Assembly: GCF_964340395.1 (NCBI RefSeq)
Contig: NC_135554.1
Coordinates: 13,940,751 to 14,004,750 of the forward strand
Origin: Glandiceps talaboti
Taxonomy: Eukaryota > Hemichordata > Enteropneusta > Spengelidae
Length of the DNA: 64,000 bases
Direction of reading: 5' to 3'
A program made the translations under genes and the position numbers. A model generated the notes under the pieces. It was not told the DNA's origin, searched no databases, and saw only the letters and a program-made list of their open reading frames with translations. Positions 1-12,259 of this stretch are shown piece by piece. Position 1 is the first letter of the stretch. Each line of letters starts with the position of its first letter.

Positions 1-1270
1 CTCCCCTTTATCTTCTTAGTGTCATCTTTCTTACTTGGAAAACATCAGATAATTAGGGATAAGCCTGTCTTGAGATTACATCAGTCCTTGGAGATGTGCC
101 TGTTACTGTCTCATGACGATGGATGTGTGCACCAAGGGATGTGTCTTTTGTTTCCTCCTCTGAGTTATGGCTTTAGATTACAGCAAGACTTGATTATTGC
201 AGGAACTAGACACACATAACACACCTGATACATCTCAATGGGATAAAAAACGGTGAAACTTCGACTAAATGCAATCTTTTGTCACCTTGTGGCGGACAGA
301 AAGAAAGGAAATTGATCATGAATATGTTAGGGTGTTAGGGCAGGCGTTGTATTGCATGAGACTTATTTCAAGGGATTACAGTTACGCATCTTCTATGTCT
401 TACAGCCACAGTGTCTTTTTAGATTACATGTGGTTCTGACTTGAAAAATATTAGTCTTTTTATCCCCAAAATCTTTTGCACTATGAATTGAGACATCCAA
501 ACATTATGTACTATGGCTAGAAACATCGTTTGAATTCAACGAGACAGTTTAACCGTGTGTTGTTAACAATCCTGGACTTACATTACCGTGTATTTACCCA
601 CCTTCGTATATTACATGTACATGTACATGTACATGAATGTAATGTTACGAACACAGTGTTTATTGTGAAAGGCAGTTGAGGTTGATAAAATCTTATGTGA
701 GTTCCCCTGCGTATTTTTCAGCATTTCTTACAAATATTGTTGTACATATACACTGTACTAAAATCAGGTTTTATTCTTTCTTGTAAAAATAAGATCAGTT
801 TGCTACCTTTGGTGATACAGAACATTATAAGTATATAGACATACCTGTAGCTGAAAACATACATATACTTGTACGTAGGTGTAAATTATGACAAAGGGGC
901 TTATTAGTAAGTGCTCAAGTCAGTTTTGACTGGAAATGACTTGTAAGTTGTACAGCCAGACGCAAAATCCTTGTGACTATGCATAGATAATTACTAAAAT
1001 CAGTGAATTTTTGAGAACTGTAGGCATGTAGGCAAATTCTGTACTGAATTCCCTCGGTATTGGTATTTTTCAGGAATTCCTCACAGGAATTATGGTACAC
1101 TACAATGTATGGAAATGTTTGTGGCTGTTACCAGTTTTCCCTGTTCATTCATTCTGTACTTTAACCCAAGGGTAAATGTAAATTTATGTTTTACTCATTT
1201 TGTGGTAAGACGGTTTGCAAAATCACTTAATTATGATGGGTAAATTCTGACTTGTTAGGTCAAAATCTCT
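1..1270. other. AT-rich non-coding DNA
   Basis: Short ORFs only (the longest is 66 codons at 19-219) with no recognisable family. A small acatgt run lies at 614-636. I see no gene or defined repeat. Confidence 0.6.
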
Positions 1271-1347
1271 TAATTTCAGATGTTCACTGAAATAGTTCAT
1301 GTGATACTGATATTGATAGACATGACTGTACCATGAGATTAGTGATT

Positions 1348-1498
1348 TGAAACTCCTCAAGGTGAAAATCAATCAATTTCAGAGACAGATTATGTGATAA
1401 ACATATGAACATGACCTTGGCAGTGTGAAACTCCTCAAGGTGGAAATCAATCAATTTCAGAAACATCTCTAGATCATGTGATAAACATATGAACATGA
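1348..1498 (+). repeat. Two-copy tandem duplication, 88-bp spacing
   Basis: The block starting tgaaactcctcaaggtg occurs at 1348 and 1436, each followed by aatcaatcaatttcag and, further on, aaacatatgaacatga. Two diverged copies. The minus-strand ORF through them repeats CLSH-type residues only because the DNA is repeated. Confidence 0.85.
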
Positions 1499-2054
1499 TA
1501 CGTACTGACAGATGAAACTCTTAATTTAAAAGTAAAATGTAGCTCTGTGTCTCCAAAGAGACATGATCACTGTCAATCACAATTTACATGCAATAGATGA
1601 AGTTCCTAGTAGCCTTAACTGTATAGTAATAAAACCGTTCTTCTCGTAAATCAGCACTTGTGATGCTCATCTCAAGAGGTTATCTGTTGTGTGTGGCATT
1701 GCTGTATTGAAACTAGGGACAGTAAGTCTTTTATGGGATAGACATTAAAAAAAGTGAAGACCAGACATAAAATACAATATGGTACTGTATCTAGTGTGAA
1801 GAAAGGATTGAATTACAATCAAAGTTAATGGTTTTGGTTGAGTTTTATTGTTCTCAGTGTTGAAATCATTCAGGCAACATTCAAAATGTAATAAAGCCAA
1901 GAATATAGAACAGTGGAGTGACTGTGTACAATCATAGATCCTGGTCTATGGTACAATAGACACATTATTGGACTCAAGTTAGGGAGTTAGGTCAAAGGTT
2001 AGGTTAGGGATTGAATTATGGTTAGTACTCCTGTCGTGAACGAGACAGAGAAAG

Positions 2055-2135
2055 GTTGGCCAGAGCTGGGATTCGAACCGTGGGACCCTCCGGTCATTAG
2101 ACTGATGCACTACCAACCATGCTATATAGGCCAAC
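2055..2135 (-). repeat. tRNA-derived SINE-like head or tRNA pseudogene, copy 1
   Basis: Read on the minus strand it has a D-arm/A-box-like block (gcatggttggtagtgcatc), an anticodon-like arm (cagtctaatgaccgg) and a perfect B-box/T-arm motif (ggttcgaatccc). The acceptor stem does not pair and there is no poly-T right after it, so it is a tRNA-related SINE head or pseudogene, not a working tRNA. Confidence 0.65.
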
Positions 2136-2245
2136 ATTCACTGATTCTACCATATTCTCTTTCCTTCTCAATTTTGGGAATCCCACCCAAAGCAAAGACA
2201 CCAATACATACCCAAATTTCCTTGTAGCCAAATGTAGATAATGAT

Positions 2246-2330
2246 CTAGGGAGAAAAGTTGGCTAGAATTGAACCTCAAACTCAGGACCTTCCAACCACA
2301 ACCATGCTACCCAGGCCAACATCCACCGAG
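2246..2330 (-). repeat. tRNA-derived SINE-like head, copy 2 (degraded)
   Basis: On the minus strand it reads gtagcatggttgtggttgg followed by a B-box-like ggttcaattct, about 200 bp from copy 1 and in the same orientation. Both copies share the flanking word aggccaacat. It looks like an older diverged unit of the same tRNA-related family. Confidence 0.5.
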
Positions 2331-2344
2331 TCTGCCACACTCGT

Positions 2345-3320
2345 AACATGAACCAGTTCTATAACAGAAAAGATACTCACCTCAATATTCTTACCATAGG
2401 ATTTGTTTTCCAATTCCTGATGCTCTTTGGGAATAGCAAACAAATCCGATTGTAAGAATATTTAGGTGAATATCTTTCCGGAAACAGAAATTAGTTTCGA
2501 GAGAAACAACAAATTATATAGGAATAACAAAATAATGTGGGAGATCAGGTAGATGGATAAACTTACCGTCGAAAATGAAAACTGATGTGTAAACCCAAGA
2601 TTAACATGCAATTGCATTATAAACAGAACTTGGGTTGACTGTCAGTTATAGATGTGTACTATAAGAGGATTGACTCAGACGCTGAGAGTCAGAGATAATC
2701 AATTCTTGACCTCGACCTTCAGGTATAGATTACATGGCATTATGTACATGTACAGTCATTATATATGTATATACTTTTAAAAGGAATCCTACAATGAAAC
2801 ACTGCATAATGTAAACGGAATCATGCCCCAATTTTTCCTTCCTTTCCATTCATCTGATGCGTGTCATTCCAAGTTGAAACAATCGCAAATCAATTTTGAA
2901 AAAAAAAAAATCCATTTCCAGTCGAAAAATTCCTTGAAAACATCTCCAGCTGACGTTTGATGATAATACAAGTCTTGATGATGTGAACTTGGTGAAAGAA
3001 GGTCATATTTATTGTACGATACAACTACCCTAGTACATTGTACATTTCGTAGTTCAAAAATTGCTGCATGTTTCACTTTCCTGTAAATTATTTCTTAGGT
3101 GAAAGATTTCTGAAAATTTACAATTTATAAATCAATATATATGTAAATAAATATAAGAAACATATTTCATAATTATCAAATTCTGAAGTTTTTATTAAAA
3201 TAATTGTATATTTCACAGATTATTTCAAGATAAATTGTTTGTTTAGACACAATGATAACGTGTTAATAAGAATGTCAATACTTTTTTTGTATTCTTGTTT
3301 TCTTTATTGTTTTCTCTGTC
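2345..3320. other. AT-rich non-coding DNA
   Basis: No gene, RNA or defined repeat recognised. Only short A-runs and ordinary AT-rich sequence. Confidence 0.55.
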
Positions 3321-3363
3321 TGTTTGTTTGTTTGTTTGTTTGTGTGTTTGTTTGTTTGTTTTT
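3321..3363. repeat. (TTTG)n microsatellite
   Basis: About ten TTTG/TGTT units with one interruption. Confidence 0.95.
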
Positions 3364-3539
3364 TGTTTCTTCAAGGATTGTTAAGACAGACACTGACTGA
3401 ATAATATTCAGTGTTACTGTTAGTATGTGAAATGTACAGAACAGTGTAGGTGACTCACGGTAGGTGTAGTGCATTGTAATGTGGGTGTGACAAACAAAAA
3501 GTGACTAATTTATTATTTAGACCATGTGTGTGATTGTAA

Positions 3540-4245
3540 ATATCAATGTGTAATGTACACAGTGTGCATGGATCTATGGGTGTGTCAATTTCTGATTTGA
3601 GATGTGTTTTGAAATACACGATATGCTATCTAAACCACAGGTATAGTTATTTATAAGTATGATGCAGTGTGTAATGTACACAGTATACATGTACGTGGAT
3701 GCATGTAATGTACATAGATATACATGTATATGACTGTCTTGATTTCTGGTTTGAGACGTATTTTGAAATATGAATTGTCTGAACAAAAGTTATGGTTATT
3801 TATAGGTGAATGCACGCAGTATACACATACATGTACATGGATGTATACAATGACTGTATAATGGAAAAAACATGTACACATGTAGATGTGTGGATTTCTG
3901 ATTTGAGACATGTTTTGAAATATGAGTTATCGAGACCACTGGTATAAAACTGGGAGTGTAATCCATCCATCTGATTAAAATCCGATGTAGTCTACCATGG
4001 CATAACAGCCAAAAAGAAATCGCGAAGAATGCACGGATTTTAATCAGATTGGGAGTGTAATGTACACAATATATAATGTATATGAATTATTGTACACATG
4101 GAGTCATGTGTGGATGTGTCAATTTCTGATACAAAGGTTGTTTTGAAATGTGAGTTAGCTGGATCACAGGTATGATTGTAAATATGTAATGTAGATGGTA
4201 CATATGGACCTGTGTAAATGATGTAGTTAGTTTTCACACTGAAAA
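3540..4245 (+). repeat. Degenerate long-period tandem repeat
   Basis: Four diverged units of roughly 150-200 bp, each with an aatgtacacagtat-like segment, then atttctgatttgagac and gttttgaaatatgagtta. The last unit is separated from the rest by a small inverted-repeat insertion (3969-4049). Confidence 0.75.
3969..4049. mobile_element. 81-bp MITE with perfect 16-bp inverted ends
   Basis: Left end atctgattaaaatccg (3969-3984) is the exact reverse complement of right end cggattttaatcagat (4034-4049). The flanks carry the direct repeat tgggagtgtaat at 3951-3962 and 4050-4061, consistent with insertion into the host tandem repeat. A six-base ccatcc separates the left copy from the element end. 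The superfamily is not assigned. Confidence 0.8.
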
Positions 4246-4296
4246 AAAAAAACAGTTAGTGAAAAGCCTGATGCAATGCACATGGTACCATGTATG

Positions 4297-4462
4297 CAGT
4301 ATATACAAATGAAAGACAACATTTTTTGTTCTGGGTCAAAATGATAAAACAGGCTTTTCTTGTGAGTCACTACATACATGTTGTAAGAGAGAGGGAAATA
4401 TTAAATTTGGGGTGGTGACAAGAAATTTGTGTGCGTCAGTAGCTTATAATATAGCGCACTGC
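4297..4462 (+). mobile_element. Family A MITE, diverged copy
   Basis: Shares gggtcaaaatgataaaac, ttttcttgtgagtcac, a gtgtgcgtcag block and the same order of segments with the 171-bp copies at 17898 and 53983. The ends are decayed (cagtatat and gcgcactg). Confidence 0.7.
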
Positions 4463-4469
4463 TTGTACG

Positions 4470-6170
4470 TATGAATTTGTTACTTTATGATTATTAAAAA
4501 ATAATTGTTTCGAAATGTGCATAATTTAAAAAAAAATCCCATTATGTGTGAAATGTGTACTCGTTTTTCATCCCTGAATCTATATAGGTTCATGCCAGTA
4601 ATCTGTAGAAAAAAAACACAGCATGGATTCCAGACTACTATTCCTTTGTTTTTTTTTAATGTAAAAAAATGAGAATCATTACCTGTAAGCATGGCTTTGT
4701 ATAGAAACGACTGTTGTCATTAGCAAAAGTAAAAATACAGAAACAGATTCCTTATTTGTGTTGTTAAAAAATAAAAGTCTAAAGTGATGGTTATAATGTC
4801 TTTTACTGCATCATTAGTAAAATAAAAAAAATAAAAAGTACCTATTTTGGGTTGTTTAAAAAAAAAAGAAAAAAAAAAGGAACTAAAAATAATGATGATT
4901 ATTGATGCCTTTACTGGAATAGCTATCAGGCATGGCGTATAAATGGCTGCAATGAATCATCAGTAAGTAAAATAAGAGACTTAATGAGCATTATGGCTGT
5001 GCATGTATAGATCAATATCATTTGTCTGATATTCTATATTCTCACAGGGACCTTTATTTGTTATCTGGTGTATCACAATTATAATGTCTGATGAAAGCAG
5101 TAGAGATTTGTAGGATTTCTCGGTCGTAAACGTCTTTCACAACGTTGCAAGGGTAACATTAACAAAAAAGCCTTAGGATGACATTTTTAATTCAGTGAAA
5201 ATGTTTCATAATTGCAGTCACTAGTATGTGTTGTCTTTCAAATTCTGCTGAATAGATATACCTTACAGTATTAAGGATGGAAATGAGTTATTGCTAGCTG
5301 CAATAGTTGACACAGATTCTGTGTTTGTTGGAAGTGTGCCCTCATAAGGTAGCCCCTGTCATAAAACAAAAGGATTTTGTTTTTGCCTGAGAGGGCGCTA
5401 TTGCTCAACTTGCGTGTGGCGTCTATTCCTATCAATGAGACAGTCAATACAGACACTGCTAAAGCACACTATTTAAGGTGCTGCTGACCAAAAACAGTGA
5501 AAACAAAAACTATTTTGTATCGCCTATTTGTTGTCCAAGCTGTTTTATTCAAGACAACACTGAAAACTCTAGAAACATTGCACAAAGCCATGTGTTTTTA
5601 CAAACGCAAAGTCAATATACGAACCAAAATTGAATGACAAAGATTACAGTATGTACATAGCGTGATACAGAATTGAACCGTGGTCTGTGTATACATGTGT
5701 GTGTGTGTGTGTGTGAATGGACACCTTGTGTTTTGCCACTGACATATCTAACCCAAGGCCAGTCACTGTGTTTTGTGCTAGTGTGCCCTGCATTTGAATA
5801 GTTTATTATTAGCATCACATCTCTACTGCATTGTACACATCTTTAGTGGGAGGGAGCACAGGAACACCACCATTCTTGGCAGATAGAAACTCCAGGTAGA
5901 CGTGTGTTGATAACCAGAATATCAGGTAAAACATTTGACCTATGCATGAATGTTGTAACTTTTAGCCACAAGTAGGAGTTATAAAATGTACTTGAAGTCC
6001 AGATTTTTCTTATCATCTGTGTCATTTTGAATGAAAGTTTACCTCATAAGGACTTAATTTCTAGTAAGTCTATGTAATGTACACCCTAAAATTAGGGTGT
6101 CAGGGGTTTAAACATACTAAAGACATTTTTAAAGTAAAATTGACTTTACTGCAAGATTATTAGATGTATA
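4470..6170. other. Non-coding DNA
   Basis: A/T-rich tracts and one (GT)n run at 5696-5715. No gene or defined repeat recognised. Confidence 0.55.
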
Positions 6171-6172
6171 TT

Positions 6173-6201
6173 ATGTATGTATGTATGTATGTATGTATGT
6201 A

Positions 6202-6234
<33 letters not shown>

Positions 6235-6320
6235 ATGTATGTATGTACTATGTATGTGTGTGTGTATGTATGTATGTATGTATGTATGTATGTCTGTCTG
6301 TCTGTCTGTCTGTCTGTATG
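6173..6320. repeat. Compound (TATG)n/(GT)n/(TGTC)n microsatellite
   Basis: Alternating tatg and gtgt blocks, then tgtc units at 6292-6316. Cys/Tyr/Val/Met-rich ORFs over it are translation of the repeat. Confidence 0.97.
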
Positions 6321-6509
6321 TACACTTTCAAGTTTAAATGAACAGGTTTGTCAGCGTAATTTGTAAAGAATTGTTCTGGGTACTTTTGTTATTCTATAAT
6401 TTATTGATAGTATCAAGTGAAAAAGAAACTTACAAACTATACAACGATGAATAATCAATGACAAATTTTTTTTAGCAATACTTTTTTTACCCATGTTTTT
6501 ATTACTGGC

Positions 6510-6755
6510 AGTAAGTTAAGTAGGTAAAATCTACCTTAGATCCTCAGGGGGTTTACAGGGAGGATCCTCATCAAAATTTATAATGGTACTAACTTTGGAA
6601 ATGTACACGCATTTTACCAGATTTCCCTCCTCTATTTTGTACTGGGGTTCTCCATCAACATAATGAAACTAGGTATGGAGAAATGTACGCATGTTTTACG
6701 AGAATTCTGCAGTCTGCTGTTACAAGGCCTCCTCAAACTTAGAAAAAAAAACACT
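6510..6755 (-). mobile_element. Family B MITE, reverse orientation, diverged
   Basis: Reversed blocks shared with the 20674 copy: taagtaggtaaaatctac at the left, attttaccagatttcc in the middle, and tgttacaaggcctcctcaaa with a run of a then cact at the right. Longer than other copies because of internal insertions or duplication. Confidence 0.65.
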
Positions 6756-6759
6756 ATCT

Positions 6760-7500
6760 AGTTTTGTGTGAAACAAACACTAGTATCTAAGCAAAACTTT
6801 GCTTTTTTGAAATCAGTAAAAAAATGCTGTTTCTATAGTAGACCAGACTCGTTTCAATCAATTTATACTTGTTATAACTGTGATCAACTCTTGAAAGTAT
6901 ATCAAGTTACATCAGTAAGTAGACTGAAACTGAGCTGCTTTCCGTTCATACGTCCTCCATAGAGAATGAATAGAAACATTATGAATAGCCATGGGGACAC
7001 TGTGACAAAAGACACACACCAAGCCTGTATGATGTATGGAGTTCTATACAATCTCTGTCTCTGTCTTCAAGGTAGATTTACTCAGTAAAGTTTAAGCCAG
7101 TCAGCGGAGTGGATGCTGTTTAACAACTTATCTAAGGAGTATTTATCAATAAGGAGTAAATATGAATAAAAACAAAATTTGGATTTGAATATTTTAAGAG
7201 TTTTAGTTTTACACCATGTTTGTTTAAAAGTAAGTATGGGTTGGGAGAAAGAGGATTAACTTCCAGATAAAACAGTTTTTGTGAGTTATAGATGTCTTCA
7301 TTTTTATGACCATTCCATAGTGTACATGTAGACAACCTAGGTAACTAAGTATTTTCATTGAATATGTCTTTTTAAAAAAATCATTATGTAGATAAACCAG
7401 ACAACAAAATATGTTCATAGGGTATGTTGTGGTCAATAGAACCTCTATAATGGATATAAGCAAACCAGGTAGCAAAGTATTTGCACTAAAGTAGTAAGGT
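6760..7500. other. Non-coding DNA
   Basis: Three short ORFs (64-83 codons) with no family resemblance. Nothing else recognised. Confidence 0.5.
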
Positions 7501-7509
7501 GTAATTTAG

Positions 7510-7664
7510 AGGGTTTTTGTTAAGGTTGCCATGGTAACAGAAAAGGGGTAAAATTGCATAGTTTCCAATATATTTATCATAATTTTGGATGGGAAATCTG
7601 GTACAATATGACAGGAATCCAAGTAGATTTTACCTGCTTACCACCTCTTATTAGAAACGCTGTC
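7510..7664 (+). mobile_element. Family B MITE
   Basis: Starts tttttgttaaggttgccatg and contains ggtaacagaaaaggggtaaa and agattttacctgcttacc, with a decayed acgctgtc end. Same block order as 20674-20842. Confidence 0.75.
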
Positions 7665-7939
7665 ACTTTTTAAAAACCACATTACAAACAGACAAAACCC
7701 ATTCTGGTGACGTTTATGTTCCACAGAGTTAATAATAAACAGTCACAGTATTAATAAAGAATTTTCCTCTTGGGTTTTCATTCTGTATGAATATAAGACT
7801 CAAGAGACATTGAACACAGAGAAAATAATACGTTATTAAAAGAAACGGAAATGTTTTGATAAGCGTTGAATAACCTACAAAGAAACATTTGAATTTTGTA
7901 CGCATCAGTTATTGATTGGAGGTATAGAGATTCACTCAA

Positions 7940-8450
7940 CTATGAAATAAACACTAATAATGTATACAATTGGTTTCACCATGAAATGGTCGGTAAGGAG
8001 GGATACGTTGATTTCATCACAGAATAATCACTCACGCCATGTTGGATAACGAACATTGATGATGAATTAATTAATTCACCCTGTAATGAACATTAATGAT
8101 GTTATATTGCCATGAAATGGACATGACCCTAATGATGCATAAATTAATTTTGGCCTGAAATGGACATTAAAGATGCATAAATTAATTTTGCCATGAAATG
8201 GGCATTAAAGATGCATAAATTAATTTTGCCATGAAATGGGCATTAAAGATGCATAAATTAATTTTGCCATGAAATGGACATTAAAGATGCATAAATTAAT
8301 TTTGCCATGAAATGGGCATTAAAGATGCATAAATTAATTTTGCCATGAAATGGGCACCAAAGATGCATAAATCAATTTTGCCTAATGATGCATGAATTGA
8401 TTTTGCCAAGAAATGGACATAATAATGCATAAATTAACTTCACCATGAAC
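7940..8450 (+). repeat. 38-bp minisatellite, about 8 copies plus degenerate edges
   Basis: Core unit gaaatgggcattaaagatgc followed by ataaattaattttgccat. Near-perfect copies at 8107-8370 with degenerate units on both sides, the left edge traceable to about 7940. Each unit carries a TAAT core. Confidence 0.92.
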
Positions 8451-8766
8451 CCATTTCTTGAATACCTGTAATCACGTGTAAATGAATGATGACTTGTAAG
8501 CAGAACAAACTCTCTGTGCCTGTTTACCAGGATTTTTGAAAATTTCAACTTTGTAGCATTTATACCCAAAACAACAGTAACAACAATGAATCATACATGG
8601 AAATATGAATTTTTTTTGACGATACAAACTGTAAAATACAAATGAAACAATAAATCAGTATTTTGTATTTCTGTTAGATCAGTTTTAAAAGACTACAAAG
8701 ACAGTTCTATAAAAGAGAAACACACTGACTGAGTTATTGGCAGAATCTTAAGTATAACGCTAAGAT

Positions 8767-8864
8767 TAGACTGTAAGATACGTTGTGACGTTTCGCCCTC
8801 ACCGGCCTAGCTAGGGGTTGGCCGATGGTTGAGGGCGCCCCGTCACGGCATACCTTACAGACTA
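8767..8864. mobile_element. Family C hairpin MITE with 9-bp target duplication
   Basis: Inverted ends of 24 bp: left begins tagactgtaagatacgttg, right ends cataccttacagacta (20 of 24 pair). Flanked by the direct repeat cgctaagat (8758-8766 and 8865-8873). GC-rich interior unlike the surrounding DNA. Other copies lie at 28551, 39041 and 43505. Confidence 0.85.
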
Positions 8865-8873
8865 CGCTAAGAT

Positions 8874-10700
8874 ATGTATACATGATAAAAACCTAAGCTT
8901 TAAAGTATTGGACTGCTAACAGTCAGGCCTAACAAAAAAAATTGCGTGGTTCCGATTACCGACCCCACATAGTTTTTCAGTGCCGACCCTAAACTTTTTT
9001 TTTTTACATATTCAAGAAAAAAATAAAATCGCAAAAATTGTGAAGTCCTTCGAGAATTAGTGGCTTCGGAAACTGACATCAACTTAAAAAGACAATATAA
9101 AACTGTTCGCTCAATTTTAGAATTTTAACCGGAACCAAACAGTTATTTTGTATGGGCCTCATCAGACATCAACAAGTAACTGTTTACATGATGTGATAGT
9201 TCAGTTTTGAACTGTCCAGACCTTAGATGATAAATGATGATAGGTGTTAAACTTTGCAGCTGAAAACAAGATCAGAGCAGAGAGTGAATGACTTGTAATG
9301 ATGTATACTAGTAAATAAAAAATACATGTGACTTAGATTGTACATGATGTCAACAACCGTAGTTCAACTCTTATCTACCATTCACAGACATTTCTCCTTT
9401 GTATGGTAATACTGATAAGCAATATCCTAATAGGGAGGTTGAAAGTTTCGTAGCCTGGAGACTCGGCTGCATGTATGTATCTGACTCGACATACTGACTC
9501 CATTGTAGTATATTCTGGTGAATGTCATTTTCAAGCCAGATAGCCAAGTCTCTGAGCTAAAAGTTCTGTAAAATCTTGCCTTAGCGTAATATCGCTTTTG
9601 CCAAGGTTGAGAAACCGTGGTAACAGAGCGGGGAAAGCTCACAAGCACACTTTCTCAGTTTGTATGTAGGAGCATCGGTAATGTAACAAGGGAATATGAA
9701 ACATTTTTTCCTGCTTATATGATTACTATCCCCTTAACAAACAAAAACATTACAGTATCTGCACCTCTGCAGAAAAGCGTTTTTCTGTTCTTTTTTTCTT
9801 TCTGCAGCCCTTTGCTTAAAGTCTGTATGAGATGGTAAAATCTGTGGTTTCATTCATAGTTTTGTAAGCATGGGTAACTTTTGTCAGACTTCCACCTTTG
9901 TTTGCCATGAATGTCTACCTTTTATTACCTGTAACACCTTTATACCTCTATGCGTATGTAAAGAGAAGTGGTGAAGCCAGTTTGTTGGTTTATGGATGAT
10001 GTTTTTTTCATTATTATATTCCATAGCATAGTTAAGGTGTGAATCATAACCTGCTATGATATGAGTAACACATGTCCACAGTCACCCTAGGTCGACATAG
10101 ACATATTACCTGCCTAAAGATAACATTGCACAAATATATGGATCTATAAATTACTGTATTATAGTCAGTCAGTCACTGTTGCACAAAGCCTACAGAGGTG
10201 TGGAGGACCTTGTAAGGTCAGGGGTTAAATTATACTCCAAGCACCAGTGATTTTCACTACAAACTTTCACTGCTAGTCAGATTTCAAAGAAAAATTTCAA
10301 AAACATTAGTTTGGTCCTTCCAAAATTAGTTTCATTTGTTGATAAGTTGTCGTGGTAATCAATGAGCACTAAAAGTGTTTGTAATTCTTCACACTCAATG
10401 TTGTGAATTGTACCATGTGTGTGTACATGCATAGGAGTGGCTGTGTATTATTTATGCCTAGTGTAAACTTTTATGCTGTCTGAAGAGCTGATCATTAGGT
10501 AGTTTACAAAACATTGTCTGCACTAGAATTGATGAGGTAAATGTAAAACGCAAGACAGGATGATTGTAAGTTGTGAGAAACATAATTTTATAAATCTGGT
10601 TTGCTTTGTATGGAGTTGATGGGCAAGAGAAACACATAAATTTATTTAGCTGGCCAAATGCAGGCAAAGAGAAATAGCAATTATTACCCTGGTAGTTGAG
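8874..10700. other. Non-coding DNA with a family B fragment
   Basis: 9594-9643 (ttttgccaaggttgagaaac, then gtggtaacagagcgggga) resembles the head of the family B MITE. Otherwise no gene or repeat recognised; ORFs here are at most 73 codons. Confidence 0.5.
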
Positions 10701-10712
10701 CCTTGATTGTTT

Positions 10713-10995
10713 AGTAGATGAAGAGAAACTAAGAAATTAATATAGATGGCCTAATACATGGTCGATGATAGTTGAGTAGATTGAGAAACTAAGAATTTGA
10801 TGTCATTGGCCCAGTAGAGTAGATGAAGAGAAACTAAGAAATTAATATAGATGGCCTAATACATGGTTAATGATAGTTGAGTAGATTGAGAAACTAAGAA
10901 TTTGATATAATTGGCCCAATACAGTTACAGGTAGATGAGGTAAGTGGCCCAATACAGTATAGAAAAGAAACTAAGAATTTAATATAATTGGCCCA
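10713..10995 (+). repeat. Tandem repeat with about 105-bp higher-order unit
   Basis: tagatgaagagaaactaaga recurs at 10715 and 10820. Within each unit a shorter block (agaaactaagaa, then attggccca) repeats at about 50 bp. It decays towards 10995. Confidence 0.88.
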
Positions 10996-10999
10996 ATAC

Positions 11000-11945
11000 A
11001 TACATGTATACAAAGTAGATATTATAGTTGAGTGGATTAAAGAGAAACAAAGGCATAGAAATAGGTGGCATATAGTACAAACTGGATGACAGTAATTGAT
11101 TGGTTTGTCATGTGATACTTACTTGTCAAGGTCATAGTGACATTGGAAACCACCAATTTATTTAGTGTATAATTGGTCAGTATTATCATTTAAATGAACA
11201 TATAGGATTAGGAATAAGTCAAGGATAGGTTTTGTTTATCTCTGCTTTGTTTACCCCTGTTCTTGGCATGACAGTGTCATTGACTGTCTGTCTATGACTG
11301 TGTGTTGGTAGTAGTAGTGGCCGGGAAGTGGAAGTATTAACAGTACAACAAGGGTGTGTTGTCTCACTCAGACTGTGACGTCACATCAGTCATCAAGTTC
11401 ACCAATTGCCAGGGAGGTACTTAACATTGATTACACCCAGCATTGTGTATCAACACCAGTACGTTATAATTAGCGGTGTTGAAGTTGTTGAGTTAGAACT
11501 ACCATTATTTGATATAGACAGACAGACAGAGAGAACAGGCATGAATGGTGTGTGGGATTATTAACTATACGGATATGTAAGTACACATTACACCATCTAC
11601 TAGTCTAACATTCTTGTCAGCCAGCTACTGTGGTTGTGGAGTAACTACACAACAGGGTATGAACATTGGTTTTATCACCCTATGGTAGACAGCCAATATA
11701 ATACAATACATAGTCACTCCTCCACCAGTAGACAGGGTGATGATAGAAAGGAAGTTATGTCAGACAATTTAATGGGTATGTCTTCTTTGTTATTGATTGA
11801 CTCATTGTAATGTATTATTTCCATATTATTATCACATTGTCTGAAATTAACAATGTAGTACACTATTTGTCGGTGGAAGTCAAAATGTAATATATACTCA
11901 CTCCTTTGTTTACGATTTCTTTTATCGTGAAATGTTTTATGTTTG
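11000..11945. other. Non-coding DNA
   Basis: No gene or defined repeat recognised apart from a short (agac)n-like run near 11517-11531. Confidence 0.5.
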
Positions 11946-11955
11946 CTATATATAA

Positions 11956-12037
11956 TGTATGTATGTATGTATGTATGTATGTATGTATGTATGTATGTAT
12001 GCATGTATGCATGTATGTATGTATGTATGTATGTATG

Positions 12038-12069
<32 letters not shown>

Positions 12070-12254
12070 TGTATGTATGTATGTACGTATGTATGTGCGT
12101 ACATTGTATTGTGTGTGTATATATGTGTGTGCATGAGTCTGTATCCATGTATGTATGTATGTATGTATGTATGTATGTATGTATGTATGTATGTATGTAT
12201 GTACGTACGTATGTGCGTACATTGTATTGTGTGTATATATGTGTGTGTGTGCAT
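11956..12254. repeat. Long (TATG)n microsatellite, two arrays
   Basis: Arrays 11956-12110 and 12148-12215 of ATGT units. Each is followed by the same unique word, tgcgtacattgtattgtgtg, at about 12096 and 12211, so the whole array plus its tail was duplicated. Long ORFs on both strands here are repeat translations. Confidence 0.95.
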
Positions 12255-12259
12255 TTGCA

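Noticed and set aside
2055-2135. Functional tRNA gene
   Set aside because: Good B box, but no paired acceptor stem, a mispaired anticodon arm and no terminator directly downstream.
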